Assembly: GCF_016213215.1 (NCBI RefSeq)
Contig: NZ_JACRAW010000129.1
Location: 1 to 43,348 of the forward strand
Origin: Bradyrhizobium sp.
GTDB lineage: Bacteria > Pseudomonadota > Alphaproteobacteria > Rhizobiales > Xanthobacteraceae
DNA: 43,348 nt
Reading direction: 5' to 3'
A program made the position numbers and the translations under genes. Positions 32,953 through 42,030 of this stretch are shown here, one piece after another; position 1 is the first letter of the stretch; each line of letters begins with the position of its first letter. Under the pieces are notes generated by a model that was given only the letters and a program-made list of their open reading frames with translations, had not been told where the DNA came from and made no database searches.

Positions 32953-33548
32953 GCGAGCAGTCGCCCTCTTCCACCGCGCCGGCACCGCGCCGCACCTTTC
33001 TGGTGGCCCTGCCGCTGTTCGCGTTCCTCGCCGTCGCGGTGCTGTTCTGGGTTCGACTCGGCAGCGGCGACCCCTCGCGAATTCCCTCCGCCCTGATCGG
33101 CCGCCCGGCGCCGCAAACCGCGCTGCCGCCACTGGAAGGGCTGATCGAGAAAGGGGCGCAGGTGCCGGGCCTCGATCCGGTTGCCTTCAAGGGCAAGGTC
33201 AGCCTGGTCAATGTCTGGGCGTCCTGGTGCATACCCTGCCACGACGAGGCGCCTCTGCTCACCGAACTCGCCAAAGACACGCGGCTGCAGATCATCGGCA
33301 TCAACTACAAGGACGCGCCCGACAATGCGCGGCGCTTCCTCGGCCGCTACGGCAACCCGTTCAGTCGCGTCGGCGTCGACGGCAACGGCCGCGCTTCGAT
33401 CGAGTGGGGCGTCTACGGCGTTCCCGAGACCTTCGTTGTCGGGCGCGAGGGCACGATCGTCTACAAGCTGGTCGGCCCGGTCACGCGGGAGAATATCCCG
33501 GGCGTGCTCATGCCCGAGATCGAGAAGGCACTGAAGGCGGGAAGCTGA
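32949..33548 (+). CDS. ccmG: Thiol:disulfide interchange protein CcmG/DsbE
   Basis: Membrane-anchored periplasmic thioredoxin that keeps the apocytochrome CXXCH cysteines reduced for haem attachment. The 199-residue protein has an N-terminal anchor (about 15-38) and the active site WCIPC at 93-97 inside VNVWASWCIPC, then GVYGVPETFVV with the cis-proline. Start ATG 32949 overlaps ccmD. Stop TGA. CcmE, CcmF and CcmH are not in the window. Confidence 0.95.
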   Translation: MSEQSPSSTAPAPRRTFLVALPLFAFLAVAVLFWVRLGSGDPSRIPSALIGRPAPQTALPPLEGLIEKGAQVPGLDPVAFKGKVSLVNVWASWCIPCHDEAPLLTELAKDTRLQIIGINYKDAPDNARRFLGRYGNPFSRVGVDGNGRASIEWGVYGVPETFVVGREGTIVYKLVGPVTRENIPGVLMPEIEKALKAGS

Positions 33549-33558
33549 CCGGGCAGCT

Positions 33559-34161
33559 TTAGCCCTTACGCACGTCTCCTGCTTCGGCCTCGCTGGCTTC
33601 GAGCGACACCGGCTCGAGATGATAGCGCCTGGTCAGCGGCATCTGGGCGATGGCAAAGCCCATGGTCAGCGGGATCACCCCGAACGCCTTGAAGGCGACC
33701 CAGAAATCGGTGCTCTGCGTGCGCCAGATGATCTCGTTCAGGATCGCCATGCCGAGGAAGAACAGTGCCCAGCGGAAGGTCAGGATGCGCCAGCCCTTCG
33801 GCGTCAGGTTGAACACCTGGTCGAACAGGATGGCGATGAAGGAACGGCCGAACAGCAGGCCGCCGCCGAGCACCGCCGCGAACAGGCCGTAGATGATAGT
33901 CGGCTTGACCTTGATGAAGGTCTCGTCGTGCAGTACCAGGGTCAGCGTGCCGAACACCAAAACGATAGCGGCGGTGACCAGCGCCATGATCGGCACATGG
34001 CGCGTCACCACGTAGGATGCGATGATCGCCACGACGATCGCGACCATGAAGGCACCTGTCGCAACGAAGAGCTGAAACTTCGCGTTCGCGGCGAAGAACA
34101 CGATGAGCGGCCCGAGCTCGGTTGCCAGCTTGAACAGGGGATGCGGCTGGGTCTTGTCCAT
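33559..34161 (-). CDS. yciB: Intracellular septation protein A (YciB/IspA family)
   Basis: Integral membrane protein of 200 residues with about five hydrophobic segments. Landmarks of the family are KLATELGPLIVFFAANAKF near the N-terminus, FIKVKPTIIY, and LTPKGWRILTFRWALFFLGMAILNEIIWR. It is linked to cell septation and envelope integrity in enterobacteria. ATG 34161 is immediately adjacent to the ftsY stop (TAG-ATG), so it is probably translated by reinitiation after ftsY. Stop TAA. It converges on ccmG with only 10 bases between the stops. Confidence 0.93.
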   Translation of the reverse strand: MDKTQPHPLFKLATELGPLIVFFAANAKFQLFVATGAFMVAIVVAIIASYVVTRHVPIMALVTAAIVLVFGTLTLVLHDETFIKVKPTIIYGLFAAVLGGGLLFGRSFIAILFDQVFNLTPKGWRILTFRWALFFLGMAILNEIIWRTQSTDFWVAFKAFGVIPLTMGFAIAQMPLTRRYHLEPVSLEASEAEAGDVRKG

Positions 34162-35109
34162 CTAGCCCTCGATTCCGGCAATCGCCCGCGCGAAATCGCG
34201 CGCCGTGAAGGGTGCGAGATCGTCGATAGTTTCGCCAACCCCGATGAAATGTACCGGCAGTTTGTGCTTCTCGGCGAGCGCCACCAGAATGCCGCCGCGC
34301 GCCGTGCCGTCGAGCTTGGTCATGACAAGCCCTGTAACGCCGGCGATACGGTGAAAGGCCTCGACCTGCGACAGAGCATTTTGTCCCACCGTGGCGTCGA
34401 GCACGAGCAACACCGAATGCGGGGCCGAGACGTCGACCTTGCGGATCACGCGGACGACCTTTTCAAGTTCGTTCATCAGCTCGGCCTTGTTCTGCAGCCG
34501 GCCCGCGGTGTCGATCAGAAGCACGTCCGTGCCCTGCTCCCTGGCCGCGGTCAGCGCATTAAAGGCAAGGCTCGCCGAGTCGGAGCCCTGCGCGCCGGCT
34601 ATCACCGGCACCCTGGTGCGCTCGCCCCAGACCTTGAGCTGCTCGATCGCGGCCGCGCGGAAGGTATCGCCCGCGGCCAGCATGACCTTGCGGCCCTCCG
34701 CGGTAAATCTCGCCGCCAGCTTGCCGATGGTCGTGGTCTTGCCGGAGCCGTTGACGCCGACCACCAGAATTACGAACGGTTTTCTCGCCGCGTCGATCTC
34801 GAGCGGCTTTGCCACCGGACCAAGCACCATCTCGACTTCGCTGGCGACGACGTTCTTCACCTCGTCAGCCGAAATCGCCTTGTCATAGCGGCCGGCTCCG
34901 ACAGCTTCTGCGATCCGCGCGGCAACCTCGGTTCCGAGGTCGGCCCTCAGCAGCACATCCTCGATATCCTCGAGCATGGCGCTGTCGAGCTTGCGCTTGG
35001 TCACCAGATCGGCAACAGCCGCACCCAGCGAGGTAGACGTACGCTTCAGCCCGCTGGAAAGGCGGCGCCACCAGCTCATTTTGGGGGCTTCGGAAGTGGT
35101 GTCGTTCAT
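34162..35109 (-). CDS. ftsY: Signal recognition particle receptor FtsY
   Basis: SRP receptor GTPase which docks ribosome-nascent chain complexes bound to Ffh at the membrane. The 315-residue protein has a very short acidic N-terminus, the N domain, and the G domain with G1 GVNGSGKTTT (118-127), DTFRAAAIEQL, DTAGRLQNK, TKLDGTARGG and GVGETIDDL. Start ATG 35109. Stop TAG, followed directly by the yciB ATG. Confidence 0.97.
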   Translation of the reverse strand: MNDTTSEAPKMSWWRRLSSGLKRTSTSLGAAVADLVTKRKLDSAMLEDIEDVLLRADLGTEVAARIAEAVGAGRYDKAISADEVKNVVASEVEMVLGPVAKPLEIDAARKPFVILVVGVNGSGKTTTIGKLAARFTAEGRKVMLAAGDTFRAAAIEQLKVWGERTRVPVIAGAQGSDSASLAFNALTAAREQGTDVLLIDTAGRLQNKAELMNELEKVVRVIRKVDVSAPHSVLLVLDATVGQNALSQVEAFHRIAGVTGLVMTKLDGTARGGILVALAEKHKLPVHFIGVGETIDDLAPFTARDFARAIAGIEG

Positions 35110-35150
35110 GATGAGGGTGTGTTAGCCGTTCCCGCCTGCAAACGAAAGTC

Positions 35151-35873
35151 TTGGCAATAGAGTCCCCTAGAGTGGTCGATGTTCCCGAACTGACAGCGGA
35201 AGAAATTCAGGCCCGCGTCCTTCACCGCGACGGACTGATGCTGGTGATCGACAAGCCGGCTGGCCTGCCGGTGCATCGGGGGCCAAAAGGCGGCACCAAC
35301 CTGGAAGCGTCCTTCGACGCCTTGCGATTTGGCCTGCCGCGCCCGCCGGTGCTCGCACACCGGCTGGACAGGGACACCTCGGGCTGCCTCGTGCTTGGCC
35401 GTCATCGCAAGGCAACGGCTTCGCTCGGCCTTTTGTTCAAGCATGGCAGGATCGGCAAGACCTACTGGGCCGTGGTCGAGGGTGGCCCCACCGAAGACGA
35501 AGGCACGATCGATTTGCCGCTCGGCCGCCGCAATGCCGAGCGCGGCTGGTGGCAAAAACCGGATCCGGAGGGGCAACCTGCCGTCACCCATTGGAAGGTG
35601 CTGGGACGGGGCGAGGATCTCACCTGGCTCGCCATGGAACCGGTCACCGGGCGCACGCATCAATTGCGGGTGCATGCGGCGGCAATGGGCTGGCCGATTG
35701 TCGGTGACAATATTTATGGCAGCGGGCCGCGTTTCGGCGAGCCACGGCTGCACCTGCATTCGCGCGAGATCGTGATTCCGATGTCAAGGAACAAGGAGCC
35801 GGTGCGCGTAGTGGCGCCGGCGCCCTCCCATATGCACCAGCGGCTCCGCGCCTGCGGATGGCGTGACGAATAG
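35151..35873 (+). CDS. RluA family RNA pseudouridine synthase
   Basis: Converts uridine to pseudouridine in rRNA or tRNA. The 240-residue protein has the catalytic HRLDRDTSG motif with its Asp (about residue 75), preceded by VIDKPAGLPVH, and followed by LEPVTGRTHQLR-like MEPVTGRTHQLRVHAA and GDNIYG. It has no N-terminal S4 domain. The target site cannot be told. The start is probably TTG 35151; GTG 35172 is an alternative. Stop TAG. Confidence 0.9.
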   Translation: MAIESPRVVDVPELTAEEIQARVLHRDGLMLVIDKPAGLPVHRGPKGGTNLEASFDALRFGLPRPPVLAHRLDRDTSGCLVLGRHRKATASLGLLFKHGRIGKTYWAVVEGGPTEDEGTIDLPLGRRNAERGWWQKPDPEGQPAVTHWKVLGRGEDLTWLAMEPVTGRTHQLRVHAAAMGWPIVGDNIYGSGPRFGEPRLHLHSREIVIPMSRNKEPVRVVAPAPSHMHQRLRACGWRDE

Positions 35874-36006
35874 CCGCCCTTTTTTGCGCCATCGAGCATA
35901 TCCGGCAATTTAGCCGAATTTTACGGAACGTTCAGGCTTGGTCGGTACAGATGCGAATGCTTAGGACAAGCCCCCCGAATTGGAAGCTCAGGACGAGCAA
36001 TGCTTC

Positions 36007-37131
36007 ATGCCGAAGGCTGAGCAAACGATTATCGATGAGGTCGAAGCCGCGATAAGGCTTGGCTCGGACGAGAAGCGGCTGGAAACGGCCAAACGTATCA
36101 CCGACCTGTTCCTTGCATCCGCCGGCGGTTTCAACAACACCCAGATCGAGCTGTTCGACGATGTGCTCGAGCGGCTGATCAAGACGATCGAGCTGCGGTC
36201 GATCGCCGACGTGAGCGCGCGCATTGCGCTTGCCGAGATCAGCGTGCAGCTCGCGCCCATCCCCCAGGCGCCGCCTTCCGTCATTCGCCGGCTTGCCAAC
36301 AACAACGAGATCCGCATTGCCGGCCCTGTCTTGCAGGAATCCGCTCGCCTCACCGAGGAGGACCTGATCAAGATCGCGACAACGAAAAGCGAGCAGCATC
36401 TACTGGCGATCTCGGGCCGCTGGTGGCTGCAGGAGGTCGTCACCGATGCACTGTTGGCGCGTCGCTATCCCAGCGTCGCCCGTCGGATCGTGGCCAATCC
36501 CGGTGCACGGGTTTCCGCGAGCGGATTTGCGATTCTGGTCGGGCAGGCGGAAGCTGATCCCGAACTGGCCGTCGAAACCGGCATCCGGGTCGATCTGCCC
36601 TCCGAACTCCGGCGTCAGTTATTGCGCCATGCGACCGAGGCCGTGCGAACTCGCCTCCTGTCCCGCGCTCCGCCTCACTTGTTCGAGGAAATCCAGAACG
36701 CCATCGCCGCGGTCGCGGCGGGCGTCGGCCGGGAAATGTCGGTCGTGCGCGACTTCACGGCGGCCAAGCGCGCCATTGCAGAACTGAGGGAAGCCGGCCG
36801 GCTCGACGAAACCGCGCTGTTCGAGTTCGCGATGCAACGGAAATATCAGGAAACCGTCGTCGCCCTGGCGCTGCTGTCGGATTCCGCGGTCGAGGTCATT
36901 CGTCCGCTGATGCAGAGCCTCCGCGATGATGGCCTGCTCGTCGCCTGCCGGGCGGCGCAACTCAGCTGGGAAACGACGAGCGCCGTGCTGGAGAGCCGGT
37001 ATGCGACCGGATCGATGAAACCGGCCGACTTCGCGAAGGCAAAGAGCCAGTTTGCAAAACTGGCGATCGAGAACGCGCAGCGCACCCTCAGATTCTGGCA
37101 GGTTCGCTCGAACTCCCTGACGATGCATTGA
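36007..37131 (+). CDS. DUF2336 family protein
   Basis: Protein of 374 residues, function unknown, common in Rhizobiales and related orders. It is strongly helical, with no signal peptide or membrane segment, and has a repeat-like arrangement of helices (LETAKRITDLF, IELFDDVLERLIKTIELRS, VSARIALAEISVQLAP) resembling HEAT-type folds. It ends in WETTSAVLESRYATG, a segment typical of DUF2336. The start is uncertain: ATG 36007 or an in-frame TTG at 35980. Stop TGA. No operon partner. Confidence 0.8.
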   Translation: MPKAEQTIIDEVEAAIRLGSDEKRLETAKRITDLFLASAGGFNNTQIELFDDVLERLIKTIELRSIADVSARIALAEISVQLAPIPQAPPSVIRRLANNNEIRIAGPVLQESARLTEEDLIKIATTKSEQHLLAISGRWWLQEVVTDALLARRYPSVARRIVANPGARVSASGFAILVGQAEADPELAVETGIRVDLPSELRRQLLRHATEAVRTRLLSRAPPHLFEEIQNAIAAVAAGVGREMSVVRDFTAAKRAIAELREAGRLDETALFEFAMQRKYQETVVALALLSDSAVEVIRPLMQSLRDDGLLVACRAAQLSWETTSAVLESRYATGSMKPADFAKAKSQFAKLAIENAQRTLRFWQVRSNSLTMH

Positions 37132-37171
37132 AGTGCCGATTGAGCAGCGGCGATGCAGGACGACGCCGGCT

Positions 37172-38425
37172 CTAGGCCAGCAGGCGCGCGCCATCATCGC
37201 CCTTGATCTCAAGTGGCTGGATCGTGCCTGGCCTTCCGCCACAGACGACAACAGGCAGGAAGTGCTCGGTGCGCCCGGCGCTCGCATTTTCGATCAGCAC
37301 CGCGCGCGTTGCACCCATTTCAGCCCGAAGCCTACGCCGTAGCGCCGCTTCACCCGCCTCGCGCAGGCGCCTGGCGCGCTCCTTGACGACGGAGGTCCGG
37401 ACCTGCGGCATTCGTGCCGCCGGTGTGCCGGGACGCGGGGAATAGGGGAACACGTGCAGGAAGGTGAGATCGCATTCGTCGACCAGATCCAGCGAACGCG
37501 AAAACATCTCCTCGGTCTCGGTCGGAAAGCCTGCGATGATGTCAGCGCCTAACGCGATGTCCGGCCGCAGGCGCTTGAGGTGAGCGCAGAACGCGATCGC
37601 TTGGTTGCGGGAATGCCGCCGCTTCATGCGCTTGAGGATCAAATCGTCGCCGGACTGCAGCGACAGATGCAGGTGCGGCATCAGCCGCTCGTCCTGCGCG
37701 ATCACATCGAGCAGATCGCCATCTGCTTCGATCGAATCGATCGAAGAGATCCGGAGCCGCTTTAGCTCGGGCACATGACGCAGGATCTGCCTGGTCAGCA
37801 TGCCGAGCTTCGGCGCGCCGGGCAGGTCGGCGCCATAGCTGGTGAGGTCCACGCCCGTCAGCACGATTTCGGCATGTCCCCGCTCGACCAGCGAACGGAT
37901 CTGTTCGACTACCGCGGCCATCGGTACCGAACGCGAATTGCCGCGCCCGAAAGGAATGATGCAGAAGGTGCAGCGATGGTCGCAGCCGTTCTGCACCTGC
38001 ACGAAGACCCGCGGCAGGCCGGCTGCGAAGCCGTCGACAAGATGCGGCGCCATCCCCTTTACAGCCATGATGTCGCCGACCGCGATCTTCTCCTGCGAGC
38101 CGGCGTCTAATGCGGTGCGTGCCTCGTGCCAAGCCTGTCCGCGCATCTTGTCGTCATTGCCGACGACGCGATCGACCTCGACCATGTCGGCAAACATCTC
38201 CGCCTGCGTCTGCGCCGCGCAGCCGGTGACGACGATGCGCGCCGAAGGTCGCTCGCGCTTGAGCTTGCGGATCGACTGGCGCACTTGGGCGACCGCCTCG
38301 TTGGTAACGGCGCAGCTGTTGACGACGATGGTGTCGGCAAGCCCGGCGCTTTCCGCTTCGCGCCGGATGACCTCGGCTTCGAAGGCATTGAGGCGGCAGC
38401 CGAAGGTGACGACCTCGACGCTCAT
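37172..38425 (-). CDS. mtaB: tRNA methylthiotransferase MtaB-like (radical SAM)
   Basis: Probable enzyme for 2-methylthiolation of N6-threonylcarbamoyladenosine at tRNA position 37. The 417-residue protein has the UPF0004 N-terminal domain with three cluster cysteines (TFGCRLN, NSCAVTN, GCAAQ), the radical SAM cluster motif NGCDHRCTFCIIPFGRG, and a C-terminal TRAM-like domain. MiaB is the alternative; the TFGCRLN start favours MtaB. ATG 38425 shares a base with the dapF stop (TGATG). Stop TAG. Confidence 0.9.
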   Translation of the reverse strand: MSVEVVTFGCRLNAFEAEVIRREAESAGLADTIVVNSCAVTNEAVAQVRQSIRKLKRERPSARIVVTGCAAQTQAEMFADMVEVDRVVGNDDKMRGQAWHEARTALDAGSQEKIAVGDIMAVKGMAPHLVDGFAAGLPRVFVQVQNGCDHRCTFCIIPFGRGNSRSVPMAAVVEQIRSLVERGHAEIVLTGVDLTSYGADLPGAPKLGMLTRQILRHVPELKRLRISSIDSIEADGDLLDVIAQDERLMPHLHLSLQSGDDLILKRMKRRHSRNQAIAFCAHLKRLRPDIALGADIIAGFPTETEEMFSRSLDLVDECDLTFLHVFPYSPRPGTPAARMPQVRTSVVKERARRLREAGEAALRRRLRAEMGATRAVLIENASAGRTEHFLPVVVCGGRPGTIQPLEIKGDDGARLLA

Positions 38426-39300
38426 CACGCCACGGACGCGAACAGCGCCGGATCGAAGCGGCCCTCGAACTCGAACGTAGCCGTCCCGGTCATCAGCACG
38501 TGGTCGTCGCTGGCGCGCCACTCGATCGTGAGATCGCCGCCGGGCAGCGTGATCTGTACCGTGCGATTGGCGCGCTTGAGCCGGGCCGCCGAAACCGCGG
38601 TCGCACAGGCCGCCGAACCGCAGGCCCTGGTCAACCCGGCGCCGCGTTCCCAGGTGCGGATCGTGATGTGGTCGCGATCGACGATATGGGCGAGCGTGAT
38701 ATTGGCGCGCTCCGGAAAGATCGGATGGTTCTCGAGCAGCGGCCCGAAGCGACCGAGATCATAGGCATTGACGTCATCGTCGACCCAGAAGATCGCGTGC
38801 GGGTTTCCCATGCTGACGACCGACGGCGAATGCAGGATCGGATTGTCGATCGGCCCGATCTGCAGCTCGATGTAGCGCGTGTCGCGAAACTCTTCGGCGA
38901 GCGGAATGTCCTGCCAGGCGAATTTCGGCACGCCCATGTCGACGGTGAAGAGATCGGGCGCCGGCCCTTGCCAGCAATTCAGAAGCCCGGCCCTGGTCTC
39001 GAAGGTAGCCGCTCGCTGGCCGGTCGTCTCGAACAGGCGGCGCACCACGCAGCGCATGCCGTTGCCGCAGGCGCCCGCCTCCGAGCCGTCATTGTTGTAG
39101 ATCCGGATGAACGCTTCGGTACCTTCCAGGCGCGGCTTGTGCAGCACCATCAGCTGGTCATAGGGTACGCCCTTGGCCGAGGCCACCGCACGCGCATCCT
39201 CCGGCGTGACGATGCCTGCGGAATCGCGCATGTCGACGACGACGATCTCGTTGCCGATGCCGTTCATCTTGGCGAATGCGTGGTTGGCGAGCGCGCTCAT
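38425..39300 (-). CDS. dapF: Diaminopimelate epimerase
   Basis: Converts LL- to meso-diaminopimelate for lysine and peptidoglycan synthesis. The 291-residue protein has both catalytic cysteines, Cys78 (ACGNGMRC) and Cys227 (RACGSAACA), with FAKMNGIGNEIVV at the N-terminus. ATG 39300 (MSALANHAF) gives the family length; the frame extends 29 codons further up without conserved sequence. Its TGA overlaps the mtaB ATG, as is common for the dapF-mtaB pair in alphaproteobacteria. Confidence 0.97.
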   Translation of the reverse strand: MSALANHAFAKMNGIGNEIVVVDMRDSAGIVTPEDARAVASAKGVPYDQLMVLHKPRLEGTEAFIRIYNNDGSEAGACGNGMRCVVRRLFETTGQRAATFETRAGLLNCWQGPAPDLFTVDMGVPKFAWQDIPLAEEFRDTRYIELQIGPIDNPILHSPSVVSMGNPHAIFWVDDDVNAYDLGRFGPLLENHPIFPERANITLAHIVDRDHITIRTWERGAGLTRACGSAACATAVSAARLKRANRTVQITLPGGDLTIEWRASDDHVLMTGTATFEFEGRFDPALFASVA

Positions 39301-39485
39301 GAAATGTCCCGATTTCGCCTGCCTTATATGGCGAATGTTGGCGGATTGGCCAGTCAATTGGGCCTGGTCCCATGACGCATCTGTCATGGGACGACAGCGG
39401 GGCCGGCGTGTTAGATACGGACCGCCTTCGCCGGCGCAGCCGGGGTGCGCGACACGGCGTTGGCCACGGCCCTGGAGAAAGCAAG

Positions 39486-40286
39486 ATGAACCGCCTTTTC
39501 TTCCGTCTCGCCTCCGCCGCCCTGCTCCCGGCAGCGGCGCTGTGGCTCAATCTGGCTCCGTCGCTGGCTCAATCGCCGGCACCGAACCCAGCGGCCTCGG
39601 CCAGTCCGACCCCGGCTCCAGCCGCCTCCAGCCCATCGCCCGCTCCCGCGGCTTCCGCCAGCCCCGGGCCGGCGCCAGCGGCAACACCCGCCCCGGCAGC
39701 TTCGGCCAGCCCATCGCCCGCGCCGTCAGCAACGCCCACCCCTACGACAAGCGCCTCACCCGCGCCCGCGACCCCACCGGCTAGCGCGCAGACCCCGCCC
39801 ACGACGCCCGCACCGGTACAAACCGCCGATCCTTTCGGCCAGGAGGTTACGCTCGAGGCGAAGAAGGTACTGATCGCCAAGGGAAACGCCAACTGGGATT
39901 CGGCGTTCGATGCCCTGATCGATTCCTTCAAGGCGCTCAGCACGCTGCTCGACAAGCAGGGCATCAAGCCGAGCGGCAATCCAATGATCGTCTATACCTC
40001 GACCGACGATACCGGCTTTACCTATCTTGCAGAGATCCCGATCGAGCAGGACCCGAAGAACCTCGCCAAGGACATGAGCATCGGCAAATCGCCCGAAGGC
40101 AAGGCGCTCAAGTTCGTTCACCGCGGCTCCTACGACAACATGGACAACACCTACGAGGCGATCACCAACCACCTCGACGAGAAGAAGCTTGAGGCCAAGG
40201 ATACGTTCATCGAGGAATACCTGACCGATCCGCTCAAGACCGCCGAAGACAAGCTCGTGATCAACGTTTTTGTGCCGCTGAAATGA
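39486..40286 (+). CDS. Exported GyrI-like (AraC effector-binding fold) protein with Pro/Ala/Ser linker
   Basis: Protein of 266 residues. A signal peptide (about 1-28, ending PSLAQ) is followed by about 85 residues made almost only of Pro, Ala, Ser and Thr in irregular repeats (SPSPAPAASASP type), then a compact domain (about 115-266). That domain resembles the GyrI-like/effector-binding fold: GNPMIVYTSTDDTGFTYLAE, FVHRGSYDNMDNTYEAI and a DP/E/INVFVPLK end. In cytoplasmic relatives this fold binds small molecules; here it would lie in the envelope. Start ATG 39486. Its TGA overlaps the next ATG (ATGA), so it is coupled to a SIMPL-domain gene. No specific function can be given. Confidence 0.8.
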   Translation: MNRLFFRLASAALLPAAALWLNLAPSLAQSPAPNPAASASPTPAPAASSPSPAPAASASPGPAPAATPAPAASASPSPAPSATPTPTTSASPAPATPPASAQTPPTTPAPVQTADPFGQEVTLEAKKVLIAKGNANWDSAFDALIDSFKALSTLLDKQGIKPSGNPMIVYTSTDDTGFTYLAEIPIEQDPKNLAKDMSIGKSPEGKALKFVHRGSYDNMDNTYEAITNHLDEKKLEAKDTFIEEYLTDPLKTAEDKLVINVFVPLK

Positions 40287-41023
40287 CAAGGATCAAGAAG
40301 TACGCCACCTTCCGGGTCGTCGCTGCTGTGCTGCTGACGACTTCGCCCGCGCTCGCCGATAATGATTTTCCACCCGCGATTACGGTTGCCGGCGAAGCGA
40401 CCGTCTCGGTGCCGCCGGATCGCGCGCAAGTGGATGCCGGGGTCGTCTCCGACTCCAAGACTGCGCGCGAAGCTTCCGAAGCCAACAATGCGGCGATGGG
40501 CAAAGTGCTGCTGGCCCTGAAAGGCGCGGGAATCGACGAGAAGGACTATCAGACCTCGCGCCTGTCGCTGCAGCCGCAGTATGGTGTGAGCCGAATGAGC
40601 CCTTCTGGAACGGGCGCCTCTCCCATTGTGGGCTTTCGCGCCAGCAACCGTGTCACCGTCAAGATCCGTGACGTGACCAAGGTAGCAACCGTGATCGACA
40701 CCCTGGTCGGCGCCGGTGCCAACGACATCGGCAACATCATTTTCATGGTGACAGAGGCTTCCAAGGTGCTGGACGAGGCACGCCAGAAAGCGCTGGCGGA
40801 TGCGCGCCGCAAGGCCGAGATCTACGCCGGGGCCGCCGGCGTGACCCTCGGCGCCCCGTTGAGCATTTCGGAGGGCGGCGGAGCGGTTCCGCTGTTCCGC
40901 GCCGGCAAGGCGATGGGCGCAGCGTCCATGGCCGCAAGCGTGCCGGTCGCAAGCGGCGAAGAGACGCTGTCCGTCACGGTGCATGTGTCCTGGGCGATCA
41001 AGGCCGCGCAATCTTCGCAGTGA
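40283..41023 (+). CDS. SIMPL domain (DUF541) periplasmic protein
   Basis: Protein of 246 residues with a signal peptide (about 1-25, ending SPALA) and a SIMPL/DUF541 domain: ITVAGEATVSVPPDRAQVDAG near the N-terminus, YQTSRLSLQPQY, GFRASNRVTVKIRDV, and ARQKALADARRKAEIYA. Relatives include E. coli YggE, linked to reduced oxidative stress, and a proposed periplasmic or outer-membrane role. ATG overlaps the previous stop by four bases. Stop TGA, eight bases from the convergent hydrolase stop. Confidence 0.9.
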   Translation: MTRIKKYATFRVVAAVLLTTSPALADNDFPPAITVAGEATVSVPPDRAQVDAGVVSDSKTAREASEANNAAMGKVLLALKGAGIDEKDYQTSRLSLQPQYGVSRMSPSGTGASPIVGFRASNRVTVKIRDVTKVATVIDTLVGAGANDIGNIIFMVTEASKVLDEARQKALADARRKAEIYAGAAGVTLGAPLSISEGGGAVPLFRAGKAMGAASMAASVPVASGEETLSVTVHVSWAIKAAQSSQ

Positions 41024-41031
41024 AGGCGCGC

Positions 41032-42030
41032 CTAAATCTCCACCACCTGCCCGGGCATCAAGGCGACAAAGCGCTCGCGCGGGATACCCGCTTCATCCAG
41101 CGCCTCGCCCAGCGCAATCAGCGGCGCGTCGATGGCTTCGTCCGTAAGCTGGAAAGTGCCGTGATGATGGGCAATGGCGGTCTCCGCGCCGCAATCGAGC
41201 AGCGCCTTCACCGCCTCCGACGGGTCCATGTGCTGGTCCTGCATGAACCAGCGCGGCTCGTAGGCCCCGATGGGCAGGATCGCCAGCCGCAGCGGGCCGT
41301 GGGCTTCGCCAATACTCCGGAAATGCTTGCCTTCGCCATAGCCGGAATCGCAGACGATGTAGATCTTACCCGCTTCCGTCTCCAGGACGAAGCTCGCCCA
41401 CAGTGCCGCATTGCGGTCGAACAGGCCGCGCGCCGACCAGTGCCGCGTCGGAACCAGATGCACCGCAACTCCGTTGCCGAGCTCGACGCGGTCGTGCCAG
41501 TCGAAGGTCTCGGCCTTGATGGCCCGATCGGCCCGGCGCATCGCAACGTCATTGCCGAGCGGGGTAATCACGCGCGGCGCGAAGCGGGCGGCGAGTCTGG
41601 ACAGCGTCGCGGCATCGAGATGATCGTAATGGCCGTGCGAGACCAGCACGATGTCGATGTCGGGCAACGCCTCAAAGGGGATGCCGGGATCGTTGCAGCG
41701 TTTCGGGCCGAACCACGACACCGGAGAGGCCCGCATCGACCAGACGGGATCGACCAGGATGTTGAGCCCGGCGGTTTGGATGAGCCAGCTGACATGGCCC
41801 ACGAACGACAGCCGTACCCTACCACCGTCAACCCGCGGCGGCGGCTGGTCTAGATGTGGACTGGGCGCCCAGGTGGGCCAGACCGCCCGCCTTCGGTTCC
41901 CGTCGAACTGCCAGCGCAGTACCTCGCGGAACGATTTCGGCGGCATCCCGTCGAGATGATCGAAGAACCTGCGCCCGTCGAAATGATCGGACGGCGGGCC
42001 TGAATAGCGCTTGTGGTGGCGGCGGGTCAT
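41032..42030 (-). CDS. Metallo-beta-lactamase-fold hydrolase (NAPE-PLD/UlaG-like)
   Basis: Hydrolase of 332 residues with the metal-binding motif VSHGHYDHLD and further ligands in HLVPTRHWSARG, CDSGYGEG and AIAHHHGTFQL. The segment FVGHVSWLIQTAGLNILVDPVWS and the DPSEAVKALLD end are typical of the group that includes N-acyl-phosphatidylethanolamine phospholipase D and RomA-like proteins. The substrate is unknown. No signal peptide. Start ATG 42030 (MTRRHHKRYSGPP); the open frame continues to 42162 without conserved sequence. Stop TAG. Confidence 0.88.
   Translation of the reverse strand: MTRRHHKRYSGPPSDHFDGRRFFDHLDGMPPKSFREVLRWQFDGNRRRAVWPTWAPSPHLDQPPPRVDGGRVRLSFVGHVSWLIQTAGLNILVDPVWSMRASPVSWFGPKRCNDPGIPFEALPDIDIVLVSHGHYDHLDAATLSRLAARFAPRVITPLGNDVAMRRADRAIKAETFDWHDRVELGNGVAVHLVPTRHWSARGLFDRNAALWASFVLETEAGKIYIVCDSGYGEGKHFRSIGEAHGPLRLAILPIGAYEPRWFMQDQHMDPSEAVKALLDCGAETAIAHHHGTFQLTDEAIDAPLIALGEALDEAGIPRERFVALMPGQVVEI

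Noticed and set aside
39590..39835. Pro/Ala/Ser repeat region as a possible CRISPR or tandem DNA repeat
   Set aside because: Units are irregular and in frame. It is low-complexity protein coding sequence without spacers.
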